Shown: positions 1-7,699 of the stretch, one piece after another
Position numbering within the stretch: position 1 is the first letter of the stretch
Layout: each line of letters starts with the position of its first letter
NCBI RefSeq assembly: GCF_900109995.1
Contig: NZ_FOCB01000024.1
Span: 1 to 38,426, forward strand
Origin: Pseudomonas sp. ok272
Lineage (GTDB): Bacteria > Pseudomonadota > Gammaproteobacteria > Pseudomonadales > Pseudomonadaceae
Reading direction: 5' to 3'
DNA: 38,426 nucleotides
Position numbers and translations under genes: made by a program
Notes under the pieces: model-generated
Told to the model about the DNA's origin: nothing
The model's input: only the letters and a program-made list of their open reading frames with translations
Databases searched by the model: none

Positions 1-1232
1 GCCGTCACGAACACATTGGAGGCCTGGCCGCGAAAGCGGGCCATGGCCGGGACGTTGTGGATGGCGTACATCGGCATCAGGAACAGGATCGCGGCGATGA
101 CCGGGCCACCGATGGTTTCGATCATGCCCAGGATGCTTGGATTCAACGTCGCGACAATCCAGCACACCACCAGCATGAACGCCGCCACCATGCGATCCAG
201 GGCCTTGGCGCTCGGACGCTTGCCGGTTTTCACGATCAGGCCTTTCAAGCCCTCGCTGGCACCGATGTAGTGGCCCAGGAACGACTTGGAGATGGCCACG
301 AAGGCAATCAACGGCGCGGCGAAGGCGATGGTCGGGTTGTCGAAGTGGTTGGCCAGGTACGACAGGATCGACAGGTTCTGTGCCTTGGCGTCGGCCAGTT
401 GCGCCGGCGACAAGGTCAGCACGCAACTGAAGACGAAGAACAGCACCATCACCACCATCAGCAGGTGGGCGCGGGACAGGATCTGCGCGCTGCGCTGTTC
501 GGCGTGGGCGCCGTAGCGACGCTTCTGGTCCACGGCGAAGGCCGAGATGATCGGCGAGTGGTTGAACGAGAACACCATCACCGGGATCGCCAGCCACAGG
601 GTGTGCAGCAGCGCCGAAGGCTCGGGCACGGTGCTCGCGGTGGCGAGGATGCCGCCGTTCCAGTGCGGGATCAGGAACACGGCCAGGAACAGCAGTGCGA
701 CGATGAACGGATAGACCATCAGGCTCATGGCCTTGACGATCACTTGCTCGCCGCACCGCACCACGGCCAGCAGGCCGAGAATCAGCACCAGTGACAGGAC
801 AACCCGCGGTGGCGGCGCGATGTGCAACTGGTGTTCAAGGAAACTGCCCACGGTGTTGGTCAGGGCAACGCTGTAGACCAGCAGGATCGGGAAGATCGCG
901 AAGAAGTACAGCAAGGTGATCAGGGCCCCGGCCTTGATCCCGAAGTGCTCTTCCACCACCTCGGTAATGTCCGCGCCTTCGCGACCGGACAACACGAAGC
1001 GGGTCAGGCCACGGTGCGCGTAGAACGTCATGGGGAACGCCAGCAACGCGAGGATCAGCAGCGGCCAGAAACCGCCCAGCCCAGCGTTGATCGGTAAAAA
1101 CAAGGTGCCCGCGCCAATCGCCGTGCCGAACAGGCCCAGCATCCAGGTGGTGTCATGGCGATCCCAGCCGCTAAGACTTACGGGTGTCGCTGCTGCATAG
1201 CGCTCATCGACGCTATTGGCCTGATCATTCAT
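1..1232 (-). CDS. sdaC: Serine transporter, SdaC-like (HAAAP family), 3' end cut by window edge
   Basis: Inner-membrane secondary transporter of the hydroxy/aromatic amino acid permease family; members most like this import L-serine with protons or sodium. The reverse strand stays open from an ATG at 1232 (protein begins MNDQANSVDERY) to the window edge, about 410 residues; E. coli SdaC has 429, so only about 20 C-terminal residues are missing. Residues about 32-50 carry the family's first membrane helix (LFGTAIGAGTLFLPINAG), further hydrophobic helices follow, and the last visible part (PMYAIHNVPAMARFRG) matches the conserved SdaC C-terminus. The start is supported by GGAG 10 bases upstream. 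A serine deaminase partner, often adjacent in this family, is not visible and could lie beyond the left edge. The family call is firm; substrate is by homology. Confidence 0.87.
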   Translation of the reverse strand, partial: MNDQANSVDERYAAATPVSLSGWDRHDTTWMLGLFGTAIGAGTLFLPINAGLGGFWPLLILALLAFPMTFYAHRGLTRFVLSGREGADITEVVEEHFGIKAGALITLLYFFAIFPILLVYSVALTNTVGSFLEHQLHIAPPPRVVLSLVLILGLLAVVRCGEQVIVKAMSLMVYPFIVALLFLAVFLIPHWNGGILATASTVPEPSALLHTLWLAIPVMVFSFNHSPIISAFAVDQKRRYGAHAEQRSAQILSRAHLLMVVMVLFFVFSCVLTLSPAQLADAKAQNLSILSYLANHFDNPTIAFAAPLIAFVAISKSFLGHYIGASEGLKGLIVKTGKRPSAKALDRMVAAFMLVVCWIVATLNPSILGMIETIGGPVIAAILFLMPMYAIHNVPAMARFRGQASNVFVT

Positions 1233-1325
1233 CCGCTCGGGTCTCCGCATTCCGGTTCATTGCCGCACAGCGAGGGCGAACCGGAAAAGTCCGACAGACA
1301 GCACCCTCACCGTTACAGGGGCGCG

Positions 1326-1353
1326 ATTGTCCGGGATTCTCTTGAATAAGCAA
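1326..1353 (-). promoter_or_regulatory. Candidate sigma-70 promoter for the SdaC-like gene
   Basis: On the reverse strand TTGCTT (1353-1348) and GACAAT (1331-1326) are separated by 16 bases, placing a start near 1320 and leaving a leader of roughly 90 bases. The -10 box matches only four of six consensus bases, so this is tentative. Confidence 0.3.
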
Positions 1354-1450
1354 AGACTTAGCTGAGGAACGGTGCGCTGAACCAGTGGGCTCCGGCGTCT
1401 TTTTAGAGGCCGCACAGCGCCTGCCCGGGTCCCATTCCCGGCATGACTGC

Positions 1451-1484
1451 GCCCTCAATCAGCCTGAGGGCAGCGCCCTTTTTT
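1451..1484 (+). terminator. Hairpin plus T-run, terminator-like
   Basis: GCCCTCA (1451-1457) pairs with TGAGGGC (1465-1471); an overlapping alternative stem GGGC-AGC-GCCC (1468-1478) is followed directly by six T. It reads as a plus-strand terminator, but no plus-strand gene is visible upstream, so it may end antisense transcription from the sdaC side or insulate the next gene. The rest of 1233-1646 shows nothing else I can support; 1485-1640 is clearly richer in A+T and probably holds the promoter of the next gene. Confidence 0.35.
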
Positions 1485-1646
1485 AAACTAACAACATTAA
1501 ACAATAGATTAATCCTACAGCGACTTACTTACATCAAGTTCACCTTTCGGCATTTTGTTACAGGGGTTTTCCCACGCATTGAACTCGCTTTATATCAAGC
1601 CTATATTCCCCACCACCCTCACAACTAACTAAGCAAGGATTTACTG

Positions 1647-2159
1647 ATGGGAAAATACCCAGCCGTTCTTACCAGCCTGCTTGTTATCGGATTGCTCAAC
1701 CCACTGACAACCCTTGCACGAACAAGCGAGCGCATTACTGATGCACAAGCACTGGCATCTTCCCCACACTGGTTGACCACCAAGGTTTATATAGAGGGCA
1801 CCCCCGAGGTAGACGTCAAGGACAAGTATCCCGGTGTAGTGGGCATCTCCATGTGGGACCCCCAGCGCAATCGTTATGAATTCTTCTATACCGATACCCA
1901 GTTATCAAAATACGAACAAGGCGGCGGTGGTTACTTCTTTGTCACCGGCGATCAAAAGTCCCACGTCCTGGTCCCTGACAAAGGTTCGGTCCGGACCGTC
2001 GCCAGGCGGCTGGAAGTGCTGAACAACCAGGAGTTCACCTACTCGCGCGAAGTCCCTCGCGACATGGTCGAGGGTAATGCACCCGTGCGCATTTATGTGG
2101 TTCATGCGCCTTATCACGCCCCGCATATAGGGCCGATAAAAATGCCCCCGCCCGATTAA
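1647..2159 (+). CDS. Exported DUF4822-domain protein
   Basis: A 170-residue protein with an N-terminal signal segment (hydrophobic residues about 7-23, possible cleavage after the LAR/T region). The mature part looks like a DUF4822 domain: WLTTKVY, then YPGVVGISMWDP, NRYEFFYT and FFVTGDQKSHVLV, ending in the EFTYSREV...VRIYVVHAPY strand pair. The family is known mostly from secreted or lipid-anchored proteins of unknown function, and no catalytic residues are apparent. AAGGA lies about nine bases before the ATG. It is followed after 80 bases by another small exported protein in the same direction, so the two may share a transcript. The segment preceding it is A+T-rich relative to the rest of the window. 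The domain assignment comes from recalled motif similarity and is reasonably secure; function is unknown. Confidence 0.8.
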   Translation: MGKYPAVLTSLLVIGLLNPLTTLARTSERITDAQALASSPHWLTTKVYIEGTPEVDVKDKYPGVVGISMWDPQRNRYEFFYTDTQLSKYEQGGGGYFFVTGDQKSHVLVPDKGSVRTVARRLEVLNNQEFTYSREVPRDMVEGNAPVRIYVVHAPYHAPHIGPIKMPPPD

Positions 2160-2239
2160 ATCCTTCGCAAGATATCCGTAACTTCACTGCCACCTGATTT
2201 CACTACTTATACAACTCCTCTATAACAAGGTATTCCACC

Positions 2240-2671
2240 ATGAAGACTGGATTCGTATCCCTGTTGTTTTCGACATGCCTGCTGGCTGCCACTTTTTCCG
2301 GTGGCGCTACTGCGCAATCCGCTGCAACCAAAGATCCGGTGATTAGCGCCGATAATGCCGTGATGCTGACGGTCTTCCTTAAACACGACCAGTCGCGCCC
2401 ATTAAGTGAACTGCGTGCCCAAATTGCCAAACAGGAGTTTTACAAGGTATTCCCACCGGCGGGCGTAGAAGTGGTTAGTTGGAATATCACCATGGGCATC
2501 GGCCAGGTTATCGTCCTACGATTCCCGGCCTCACGCCTGCCTGCGGTCAATCTCGCCGTTGAGAACGGCGCCTGGGGCCCTTATCGCACAGAGTTCTTCC
2601 CGACCTATGACTTCAGGGCGATCGCCCAGGCCGAACAAGACAAGGCGCGCCAGACGCCTGCGGGTCAATAA
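2240..2671 (+). CDS. Small exported protein of unknown function
   Basis: A 143-residue protein with a clear Sec signal peptide (MKTGFVSLLF..., predicted cleavage near ATAQ/S at about 26). The mature part contains a conserved-looking core: LTVFLKHDQSRPLSEL, FYKVFPPAGVEVVSW, MGIGQVIVLRFPASRLPAVN and AWGPYRTEFFPTYDF. I recall this core from uncharacterised proteobacterial proteins but cannot name a domain. It suggests a small alpha/beta (ferredoxin-like) fold with a strand-helix-strand repeat. AAGG precedes the ATG by nine bases. It sits 80 bases after the DUF4822 gene and is followed by a long perfect hairpin, consistent with a two-gene unit acting in the periplasm. No function is proposed. Confidence 0.8.
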   Translation: MKTGFVSLLFSTCLLAATFSGGATAQSAATKDPVISADNAVMLTVFLKHDQSRPLSELRAQIAKQEFYKVFPPAGVEVVSWNITMGIGQVIVLRFPASRLPAVNLAVENGAWGPYRTEFFPTYDFRAIAQAEQDKARQTPAGQ

Positions 2672-2679
2672 CCGCAGCC

Positions 2680-2716
2680 CCACAGGCCCGTGCCGCGCCG
2701 TGGCATGGGCCTGTGG
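2680..2716 (+). terminator. Strong GC hairpin after the two-gene unit
   Basis: CCACAGGCCC (2680-2689) pairs perfectly with GGGCCTGTGG (2707-2716), with an inner TGCC/GGCA extension. It starts nine bases after the stop codon. No T-run follows, so it may be a transcript-end stabiliser or a rho-assisted stop rather than a classical intrinsic terminator. Confidence 0.5.
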
Positions 2717-2811
2717 TCGCCAGGCGCAACATTCTTCGTCCCCCCAGCCTTTCACCGGACAAATATGCTCCATAATCCAGGCATCCAACCCCACAACAAG
2801 AGCTGCCCAGC

Positions 2812-3777
2812 ATGCCCGCCACCGTCCTGGTACTGGTTGAAACCATCAACGACTATTTACCCATCCTTGAACACCAGGGCTTTCACCTGATCCTCGCGCC
2901 GACCCCCGCCGAGCGGGCCCAGGCCATCAGCAGCCAGGGCCGGCATATCGACGCGGTACTGACCCGAGGCCCGCTGGGCTTGTACGCCGAAGAAATCGCC
3001 GCCCTGCCCAACCTCAAGATCATTTGCGTGATTGGCGCCGGCTACGAGCATGTCGACCTGCAGGCCGCCAGCGACCGAGGCATCACCGTGACCAATGGCG
3101 CCGGGGTCAACGCCCCCTCGGTAGCCGACCACGCCATGGCCCTGCTGCTGGCCCTGGTCCGCGACATTCCCCGCGCCGACGCCGCCGTGCGTCGGGGTGA
3201 ATGGCCAAAAATCATGCGCCCTTCGCTGGCCGGCAAGCGCCTGGGCATCCTCGGGCTGGGCGCCGTCGGCATGGCCATCGCCAAGCGTGCGTCCGCCGGC
3301 TTCGACATGAGCGTCAGCTATCACAACCGCCAGGTGCGCAGCGACGTGCCCTATGAGTTCTGCGCCACCCCCACCGAACTGGCCCGGGCCTCGGACTTCC
3401 TGGTCATCTGCACCCCCGGCGGCATTGGCTCTCAGCACCTGATCAACAAGCAGGCACTGGACGCCTTGGGCCCCCACGGTTTTATCGTCAACATCGCCCG
3501 GGCCAGCGTCATCGTCACCGCCGATTTGATCAGCGCACTGGAGCAACGGCGTATCGCCGGTGCGGCCCTCGACGTGTTCGATGCCGAACCCCAGGTGCCG
3601 GACGCGCTCAAGGTCCTGAACAATGTCATCCTCACGCCCCACGTCGCCGGGCTGTCGCCCGAAGCGCTGCAGGCCACGGTGGAGTTGGTGGGGCAGAACC
3701 TGCTGGCGTTCTTCTCCAACCATCCGGTGTTGACGCCAGTCGCGCTGCCGCCCGCCGTGCGGCCTACCGTGCATTGA
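2812..3777 (+). CDS. D-isomer 2-hydroxyacid dehydrogenase (glyoxylate/hydroxypyruvate reductase type)
   Basis: Cytoplasmic NAD(P)H-dependent dehydrogenase of 321 residues, normal for the family. It has the split catalytic domain and a central Rossmann domain. GLGAVG at 148-153 is the dinucleotide-binding loop; Arg230 (NIARAS), Glu259 (DVFDAEP) and His277 (TPHVAG) form the catalytic set. The segment after the second Rossmann strand reads SYHNR (169-173), with an arginine rather than an acidic residue, which in this family favours NADPH and fits glyoxylate/hydroxypyruvate reductases. Exact substrate cannot be read from sequence. The start follows a weak AGAG-type site. It stands alone: upstream is the hairpin at 2680-2716 and downstream is a 140-base gap before the next gene. 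Confidence 0.9.
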   Translation: MPATVLVLVETINDYLPILEHQGFHLILAPTPAERAQAISSQGRHIDAVLTRGPLGLYAEEIAALPNLKIICVIGAGYEHVDLQAASDRGITVTNGAGVNAPSVADHAMALLLALVRDIPRADAAVRRGEWPKIMRPSLAGKRLGILGLGAVGMAIAKRASAGFDMSVSYHNRQVRSDVPYEFCATPTELARASDFLVICTPGGIGSQHLINKQALDALGPHGFIVNIARASVIVTADLISALEQRRIAGAALDVFDAEPQVPDALKVLNNVILTPHVAGLSPEALQATVELVGQNLLAFFSNHPVLTPVALPPAVRPTVH

Positions 3778-3917
3778 GGCACTTTCAAACGCCTGTATCA
3801 AAAACAATGATTAACCGGCAACACGCTCACCTATAAGGGAGCGCCGTGGTTGTGGCGGCCGGGTGCGCGCATTAGATTGGGCCCCAAAGGCCTCAAGAAT
3901 CAGCAGAAGGGATAAGC

Positions 3918-4985
3918 ATGGCGCTTAATGACCAGTCCACCCGTATCCGCGCTGGCGAAGAGCTGGATGCCAGCCTGATCGATCCGTACCTCAAGGCGCA
4001 TATTCCGGGCTTGAGCGGCACGCCCCGGATCAGCCAGTTTCCCGGGGGCGCCTCGAACCTGACCTACCTGCTCGAATACCCCGGCCACGAACTGGTGCTG
4101 CGGCGTCCGCCGTTTGGCCACAAGGCCAAGTCCGCCCACGACATGGGCCGCGAGTTCCGCATCCTCAACCAGCTCAAGGACGGCTTCCCGTACTGCCCCA
4201 AAGCCTATGTGCACTGTACCGACGAGTCGGTGATCAGTGCCGAGTTCTATGTGATGGAACGGGTCAACGGCATCATCCTGCGCGCCGAACTGCCAACGGA
4301 GCTGGGGCTGGATGCGACCAGGACCGAGGCGTTGTGCAAGCGCTTCATCGACACGCTCGTTGAACTGCACCGCGTCGACTACCGCGCCTGCGGCCTGGCT
4401 GACCTGGGCAAGCCAGAAGGTTATGTCGCCCGGCAGATCAAGGGATGGAGCGAGCGCTATGAAAAAGCCCTGACCCCGGATGCGCCCCTGTGGGAAACGG
4501 TCAAGGCCTGGCTCAACGACAAGATGCCGGCCGATCACCCGACGTCGAGCATCGTGCACAACGACTACCGCTTCGACAACGTGATCCTCGACCCCAACAA
4601 CCCGATGCAGATCATCGGCGTGCTGGACTGGGAACTGACCACCCTGGGCGATCCGCTGATGGATCTGGGCAACACCCTCGCCTACTGGATCGAAGCCGGC
4701 GACCCGCCGCCCGTGCAACTGATGCGCCGCCAGCCAAGCCACGCGCCAGGCATGCTGACGCGTCGCGAATTTGTCGACTACTACGCCGAACGTTCAGGCA
4801 TCCAGATCGATAACTTCGATTTCTACTACACCTACGGCCTGTTTCGTCTGGCCGGCATCGTGCAGCAGATCTACTACCGCTTCTTCCATGGCCAGACCCA
4901 GGACAAACGCTTCGCGCAGTTCATTCACATGAACAAACTGCTGGAGCACATGAGCCTGCAAGTCATCAACAAGTCCAGCCTCTGA
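3918..4985 (+). CDS. Aminoglycoside-phosphotransferase-fold kinase, ACAD10/11 N-domain / LvaA type
   Basis: A 355-residue cytoplasmic kinase of the APH family. GGASNLTYLL (43-52) is the nucleotide-binding strand-turn-strand, HNDYRFDN (214-221) contains the catalytic aspartate and metal-binding asparagine, and LDWE (236-239) is the second metal site. This subgroup, related to the kinase part of mammalian ACAD10/11 and Pseudomonas LvaA, phosphorylates the hydroxyl of hydroxyacyl-CoAs so that phosphate can later be eliminated; that is family knowledge. An AAGGGA site lies five bases before the ATG. A short-chain dehydrogenase follows after 28 bases with its own ribosome site, so both are probably one operon. 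The acyl-CoA dehydrogenase often found with such kinases is not in this window. Substrate is unknown; it is not expected to be a resistance enzyme. Confidence 0.87.
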   Translation: MALNDQSTRIRAGEELDASLIDPYLKAHIPGLSGTPRISQFPGGASNLTYLLEYPGHELVLRRPPFGHKAKSAHDMGREFRILNQLKDGFPYCPKAYVHCTDESVISAEFYVMERVNGIILRAELPTELGLDATRTEALCKRFIDTLVELHRVDYRACGLADLGKPEGYVARQIKGWSERYEKALTPDAPLWETVKAWLNDKMPADHPTSSIVHNDYRFDNVILDPNNPMQIIGVLDWELTTLGDPLMDLGNTLAYWIEAGDPPPVQLMRRQPSHAPGMLTRREFVDYYAERSGIQIDNFDFYYTYGLFRLAGIVQQIYYRFFHGQTQDKRFAQFIHMNKLLEHMSLQVINKSSL

Positions 4986-5013
4986 CCGCCGGCCCCACAA
5001 CAAGGAAACCTTC

Positions 5014-5781
5014 ATGTCCAAGACTCAGTTGTTCGACCTCGACGGCAAAATCGCTTTCGTTTCCGGCGCCAGCCGGGGCATCGGCGAGGCCATCGCCAAG
5101 CTGCTGGCCCAGCAAGGCGCCCACGTGATCGTCTCCAGCCGCAAGCTCGACGGTTGCCAGCATGTGGCGGATGCCATCATCGCCGCCGGCGGCAAGGCCA
5201 CGGCCGTGGCGTGTCATATCGGCGAGATGGGGCAGATCAATGAAGTGTTCGCTGGGATCCGCGAGCAGTTCGGGCGCCTGGACATCCTGGTCAACAACGC
5301 GGCCACCAACCCGCAGTTCTGCAACGTGCTGGACACCGACCTCAGTGCCTTCCAGAAGACCGTCGACGTGAACATCCGGGGCTATTTCTTCATGTCGGTG
5401 GAAGCCGGCAAGCTGATGCGCGAGAACGGCGGTGGCAGCATCATCAACGTGGCGTCGATCAATGGGGTTTCACCGGGGGTGTTCCAGGGCATCTACTCGG
5501 TGACCAAGGCCGCCGTGATCAACATGACCAAGGTGTTCGCCAAGGAATGCGCGCCGTTCGGCATTCGCTGCAACGCTCTGCTGCCCGGCCTGACCGACAC
5601 CAAGTTCGCGTCGGCGCTGGTCAAGAACGACGCGATCCTCAAGACCGCCCTGCTGCAGATCCCGCTCAAGCGCGTGGCCGACCCCAGCGAAATGGCCGGC
5701 GCGGTGCTGTACCTGGCCAGCGATGCCTCCAGCTACACCACCGGGGTGTCGCTGAATGTCGATGGTGGGTTCTTGTCCTGA
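5014..5781 (+). CDS. Short-chain dehydrogenase/reductase
   Basis: Classical SDR of 255 residues. SGASRGIG (17-24) binds the cofactor, NNAA is at 94-97, and the catalytic tetrad Asn120, Ser148, Tyr161 and Lys165 is complete. SSRKLDG (41-47), with Arg43 after the second strand, suggests NADP(H) could be used. The C-terminal ASSYTTGVSLNVDGG is typical of SDRs acting on acyl or small alcohol substrates. AAGGAA precedes the ATG. Its close coupling to the upstream kinase suggests it oxidises or reduces a hydroxy/keto acyl-CoA in the same route; this is inference. REP-like sequence follows the stop codon. Confidence 0.9.
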   Translation: MSKTQLFDLDGKIAFVSGASRGIGEAIAKLLAQQGAHVIVSSRKLDGCQHVADAIIAAGGKATAVACHIGEMGQINEVFAGIREQFGRLDILVNNAATNPQFCNVLDTDLSAFQKTVDVNIRGYFFMSVEAGKLMRENGGGSIINVASINGVSPGVFQGIYSVTKAAVINMTKVFAKECAPFGIRCNALLPGLTDTKFASALVKNDAILKTALLQIPLKRVADPSEMAGAVLYLASDASSYTTGVSLNVDGGFLS

Positions 5782-5812
5782 TGACCTGACCCCTAACCCA
5801 AAGTGGGAGCGA

Positions 5813-5923
5813 GCCTGGATTGAGCCCGTAGGAGCGAGGCTTGCCCGCGAAGAGGCCAGCCCATTCACATCGATGTCGCCAGACTTGCCGCCATCGCCGC
5901 CAAGCCGCTCTCGTGCCCACAGG
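5813..5923. repeat. Pseudomonas REP elements, partly degenerate inverted pair
   Basis: Contains GTGGGAGCGAGCC at about 5813, GTAGGAGCGAGGCTTGCC with CGCGAAG at 5829-5852, and an inverted, mutated copy (GCCGCCAAGCCGCTCTCGTGCCCAC) at about 5898-5922. These are intergenic palindromic elements between two convergent genes. Confidence 0.75.
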
Positions 5924-5972
5924 GGATCTGGGTCGGGCGTGGTGGTTGTATTCGCCGCCGGCCTCGCTGATC

Positions 5973-6536
5973 TCAAATCACCACGTTGCGGATGTAGCGC
6001 ACGGCAACTGCGCCGTCGTTGCGGTAGGCGTGTCGCACGTTGCTGGCGAAGCTGCAGAACTCGCCGCTCGCCAGGACGCGTTCCTCTTCCCCCAGCACCA
6101 GCGTCAGGCTGCCTTCGAAGACAAACACCTGCACGCTCCAGTTATCGGGGTCGGTTTCTGACACGTAGTGTTCGCCCGGCTCCAGACGCCACTGCCACAG
6201 TTCGACCTCGCGGCTGGCGCTGGCCTTGGCCAGCAGCACGGCGTGGCTGCCCGTGACCACGCCGGCCCACGCCACCTCGTTGATGCGGCTCGGGTCCGGG
6301 GCATCATGGGCCTGAATCAGGTCACTGAAGGCCACATCCAGCGCGGCAGCGACGCGGTCGAGGGTGGTCAGGCTGACGTTTTTCTCGCCCGCCTCGATGT
6401 CCACCAGCATCCGCCGACTGACCCCGGACTTCTCCGCCAGCGCGCTCTGGCTCAGCAGGGCCCGCAAGCGCAGGCGCCGGACATTCTGGCTGACGTGTTG
6501 GAGGACGGAGGCGCGTGGCCCGGAATCTCTGTGCAC
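5973..6536 (-). CDS. XRE-family regulator with C-terminal cupin
   Basis: DNA-binding regulator of about 187 residues: an N-terminal helix-turn-helix (roughly 16-70, with VRRLRLRALLSQSALAEKSGVSRRMLVDIEAGEKNVS in pieces) and a C-terminal cupin barrel (about 105-187; PGEHYVSE, VFEGSLTLVLGEEE, FASNVRHAYRNDG) that probably senses a small ligand. The frame is open far upstream to 6884, but that would overlap the divergent gene. I chose the GTG at 6536 because AGGTGAG lies seven bases before it; an in-frame GTG at 6548 has no ribosome site. The perfect palindrome 6558-6577 just upstream is the likely operator, shared with the divergent EamA gene, so this protein probably controls that exporter and itself. 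Ligand unknown. Confidence 0.88.
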   Translation of the reverse strand: MHRDSGPRASVLQHVSQNVRRLRLRALLSQSALAEKSGVSRRMLVDIEAGEKNVSLTTLDRVAAALDVAFSDLIQAHDAPDPSRINEVAWAGVVTGSHAVLLAKASASREVELWQWRLEPGEHYVSETDPDNWSVQVFVFEGSLTLVLGEEERVLASGEFCSFASNVRHAYRNDGAVAVRYIRNVVI

Positions 6537-6557
6537 TGTATTGCTCACCTGATGGGG

Positions 6558-6577
6558 CTGGGCAGTATACTGCCCAG
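6558..6577. promoter_or_regulatory. Perfect 20-bp palindrome, likely operator of the XRE-cupin regulator
   Basis: CTGGGCAGTATACTGCCCAG is identical to its own reverse complement and lies in the short gap between the divergent regulator and EamA exporter. Its centre holds TATACT on both strands, a good -10 hexamer, so a bound dimer would block RNA polymerase in both directions. A -10 here would give the minus-strand transcript a start close to 6557-6555, which also favours the downstream GTG (6536) as translation start. Confidence 0.75.
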
Positions 6578-6621
6578 CGGCCGGCGCATTGTGCGTCGCA
6601 CCCAAGGGAGCGCGCAAGACC

Positions 6622-7530
6622 ATGACGTCGATGAACACCCCCACCCCTGCGCCCGCCTTCCTGGGCTTGAGCAAGGCCGAGTGCGTGCTGGTGCTGATCA
6701 CCATGATCTGGGGCGCCACCTTCCTACTGATCCAGATGACGATGACCGTCAGCGGCCCGATGTTTTTCGTCGGCCTGCGGTTTGCCGCCGCGGCCCTCAT
6801 CGTCGCGCTGTTCTCCTGGCGCATCCTGGGTGAACTGACCTTGTTCGAAGTCAAGGCGGGGGTGTTCATCGGCGTGGCGATCATGATCGGCTACGGCCTG
6901 CAAACCGTCGGTTTGCAGACCATTCTCAGTAGCCAGTCGGCGTTCATCACCGCGCTCTACGTGCCCTTCGTTCCGCTGCTGCAATGGCTGGTGCTGGGTC
7001 GCCGTCCCGGCTTGATGCCGAGCATTGGCATCATGCTGGCGTTTGCCGGGCTGATGCTGATCTCGGGTCCCGCCGGGGCCTCGCTGGATTTCAGCAGCGG
7101 TGAGATCGTCACCCTGATCAGCGCCGTGGCGATTGCCGCCGAGATCATCCTGATCAGCAGTTACGCCGGGCGCGTCGATGTGCGCCGGGTGACGGTGGTG
7201 CAATTGGCGACCACCTCGGTGCTGGCGTTTGCGATGATCGTTCCCACCCAGGAAGCCTTGCCGTCGTTTTCCTGGTTCCTGCTGGCCAGTGCCCTGGGCC
7301 TGGGGGCGTCCAGCGCGGTCATCCAATTGGCGATGAACTGGGCGCAGAAAAGCGTCTCGCCGACCCGCGCCACCTTGATCTATGCCGGCGAGCCGGTCTG
7401 GGCCGGGATTGTCGGGCGCATTGCCGGGGAACGGCTGCCGGGGTTGGCATTGCTGGGAGCGGCGTTGATTGTGCTGGCGGTGATTGTCAGCGAGTTGAAG
7501 ACTAAACGGGCGGTTGAAGTCCAGGCGTAG
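6622..7530 (+). CDS. EamA/DMT-family membrane exporter
   Basis: Inner-membrane transporter of 302 residues with the ten-helix, two-EamA-repeat layout of the drug/metabolite transporter superfamily. Helix one includes VLVLITMIWGATFLLIQ, and the second repeat begins near SGEIVTLISAVAIAAEI and ends with the typical PVWAGIVGRIAGERLPGLALLGAALIV. Such proteins usually export amino acids or other metabolites; the substrate here cannot be read. The start is the ATG at 6622, after AAGGGAG with an 11-base spacer; the frame also has an upstream TTG at 6589, which is less likely. It is divergent from an XRE-cupin regulator with a palindrome between them, a common arrangement for ligand-induced efflux. 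Confidence 0.88.
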   Translation: MTSMNTPTPAPAFLGLSKAECVLVLITMIWGATFLLIQMTMTVSGPMFFVGLRFAAAALIVALFSWRILGELTLFEVKAGVFIGVAIMIGYGLQTVGLQTILSSQSAFITALYVPFVPLLQWLVLGRRPGLMPSIGIMLAFAGLMLISGPAGASLDFSSGEIVTLISAVAIAAEIILISSYAGRVDVRRVTVVQLATTSVLAFAMIVPTQEALPSFSWFLLASALGLGASSAVIQLAMNWAQKSVSPTRATLIYAGEPVWAGIVGRIAGERLPGLALLGAALIVLAVIVSELKTKRAVEVQA

Positions 7531-7640
7531 CCCCCCAGCGATGTCACTGAATCCCCGCTCAAAGGCGTCAGCCCGGTAGCGAAACAATGTAAAACCAGCA
7601 TTTTCAGCTTACCTTGTAGGATCCTGCCACAGCTTGGCAG

Positions 7641-7669
7641 TTGGTGATCCGGGGCTCGGCACGTATGAT
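7641..7669 (+). promoter_or_regulatory. Candidate sigma-70 promoter of the mrp operon
   Basis: TTGGTG (7641-7646) and TATGAT (7664-7669) are 17 bases apart, with a predicted start near 7676, about 24 bases before the first mrp gene. Spacing is ideal and each hexamer matches four or five consensus bases. Confidence 0.5.
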
Positions 7670-7699
7670 TCCTCACAAACTTACGCAGAATAGAAGCCT

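Noticed and set aside
57..1097. His/Gln-rich plus-strand frames at the left edge
   Set aside because: They are opposite the SdaC-like transporter, which continues to the window edge and has clear membrane helices and family motifs.
3918..4985. Aminoglycoside resistance gene
   Set aside because: The APH fold is present, but the sequence is of the ACAD10/11-LvaA subgroup and sits with a metabolic dehydrogenase.
6537..6884. N-terminal extension of the XRE-cupin regulator
   Set aside because: It would overlap the divergent EamA coding region and the palindrome, and no homologous extension is expected; the GTG at 6536 has a good ribosome site.
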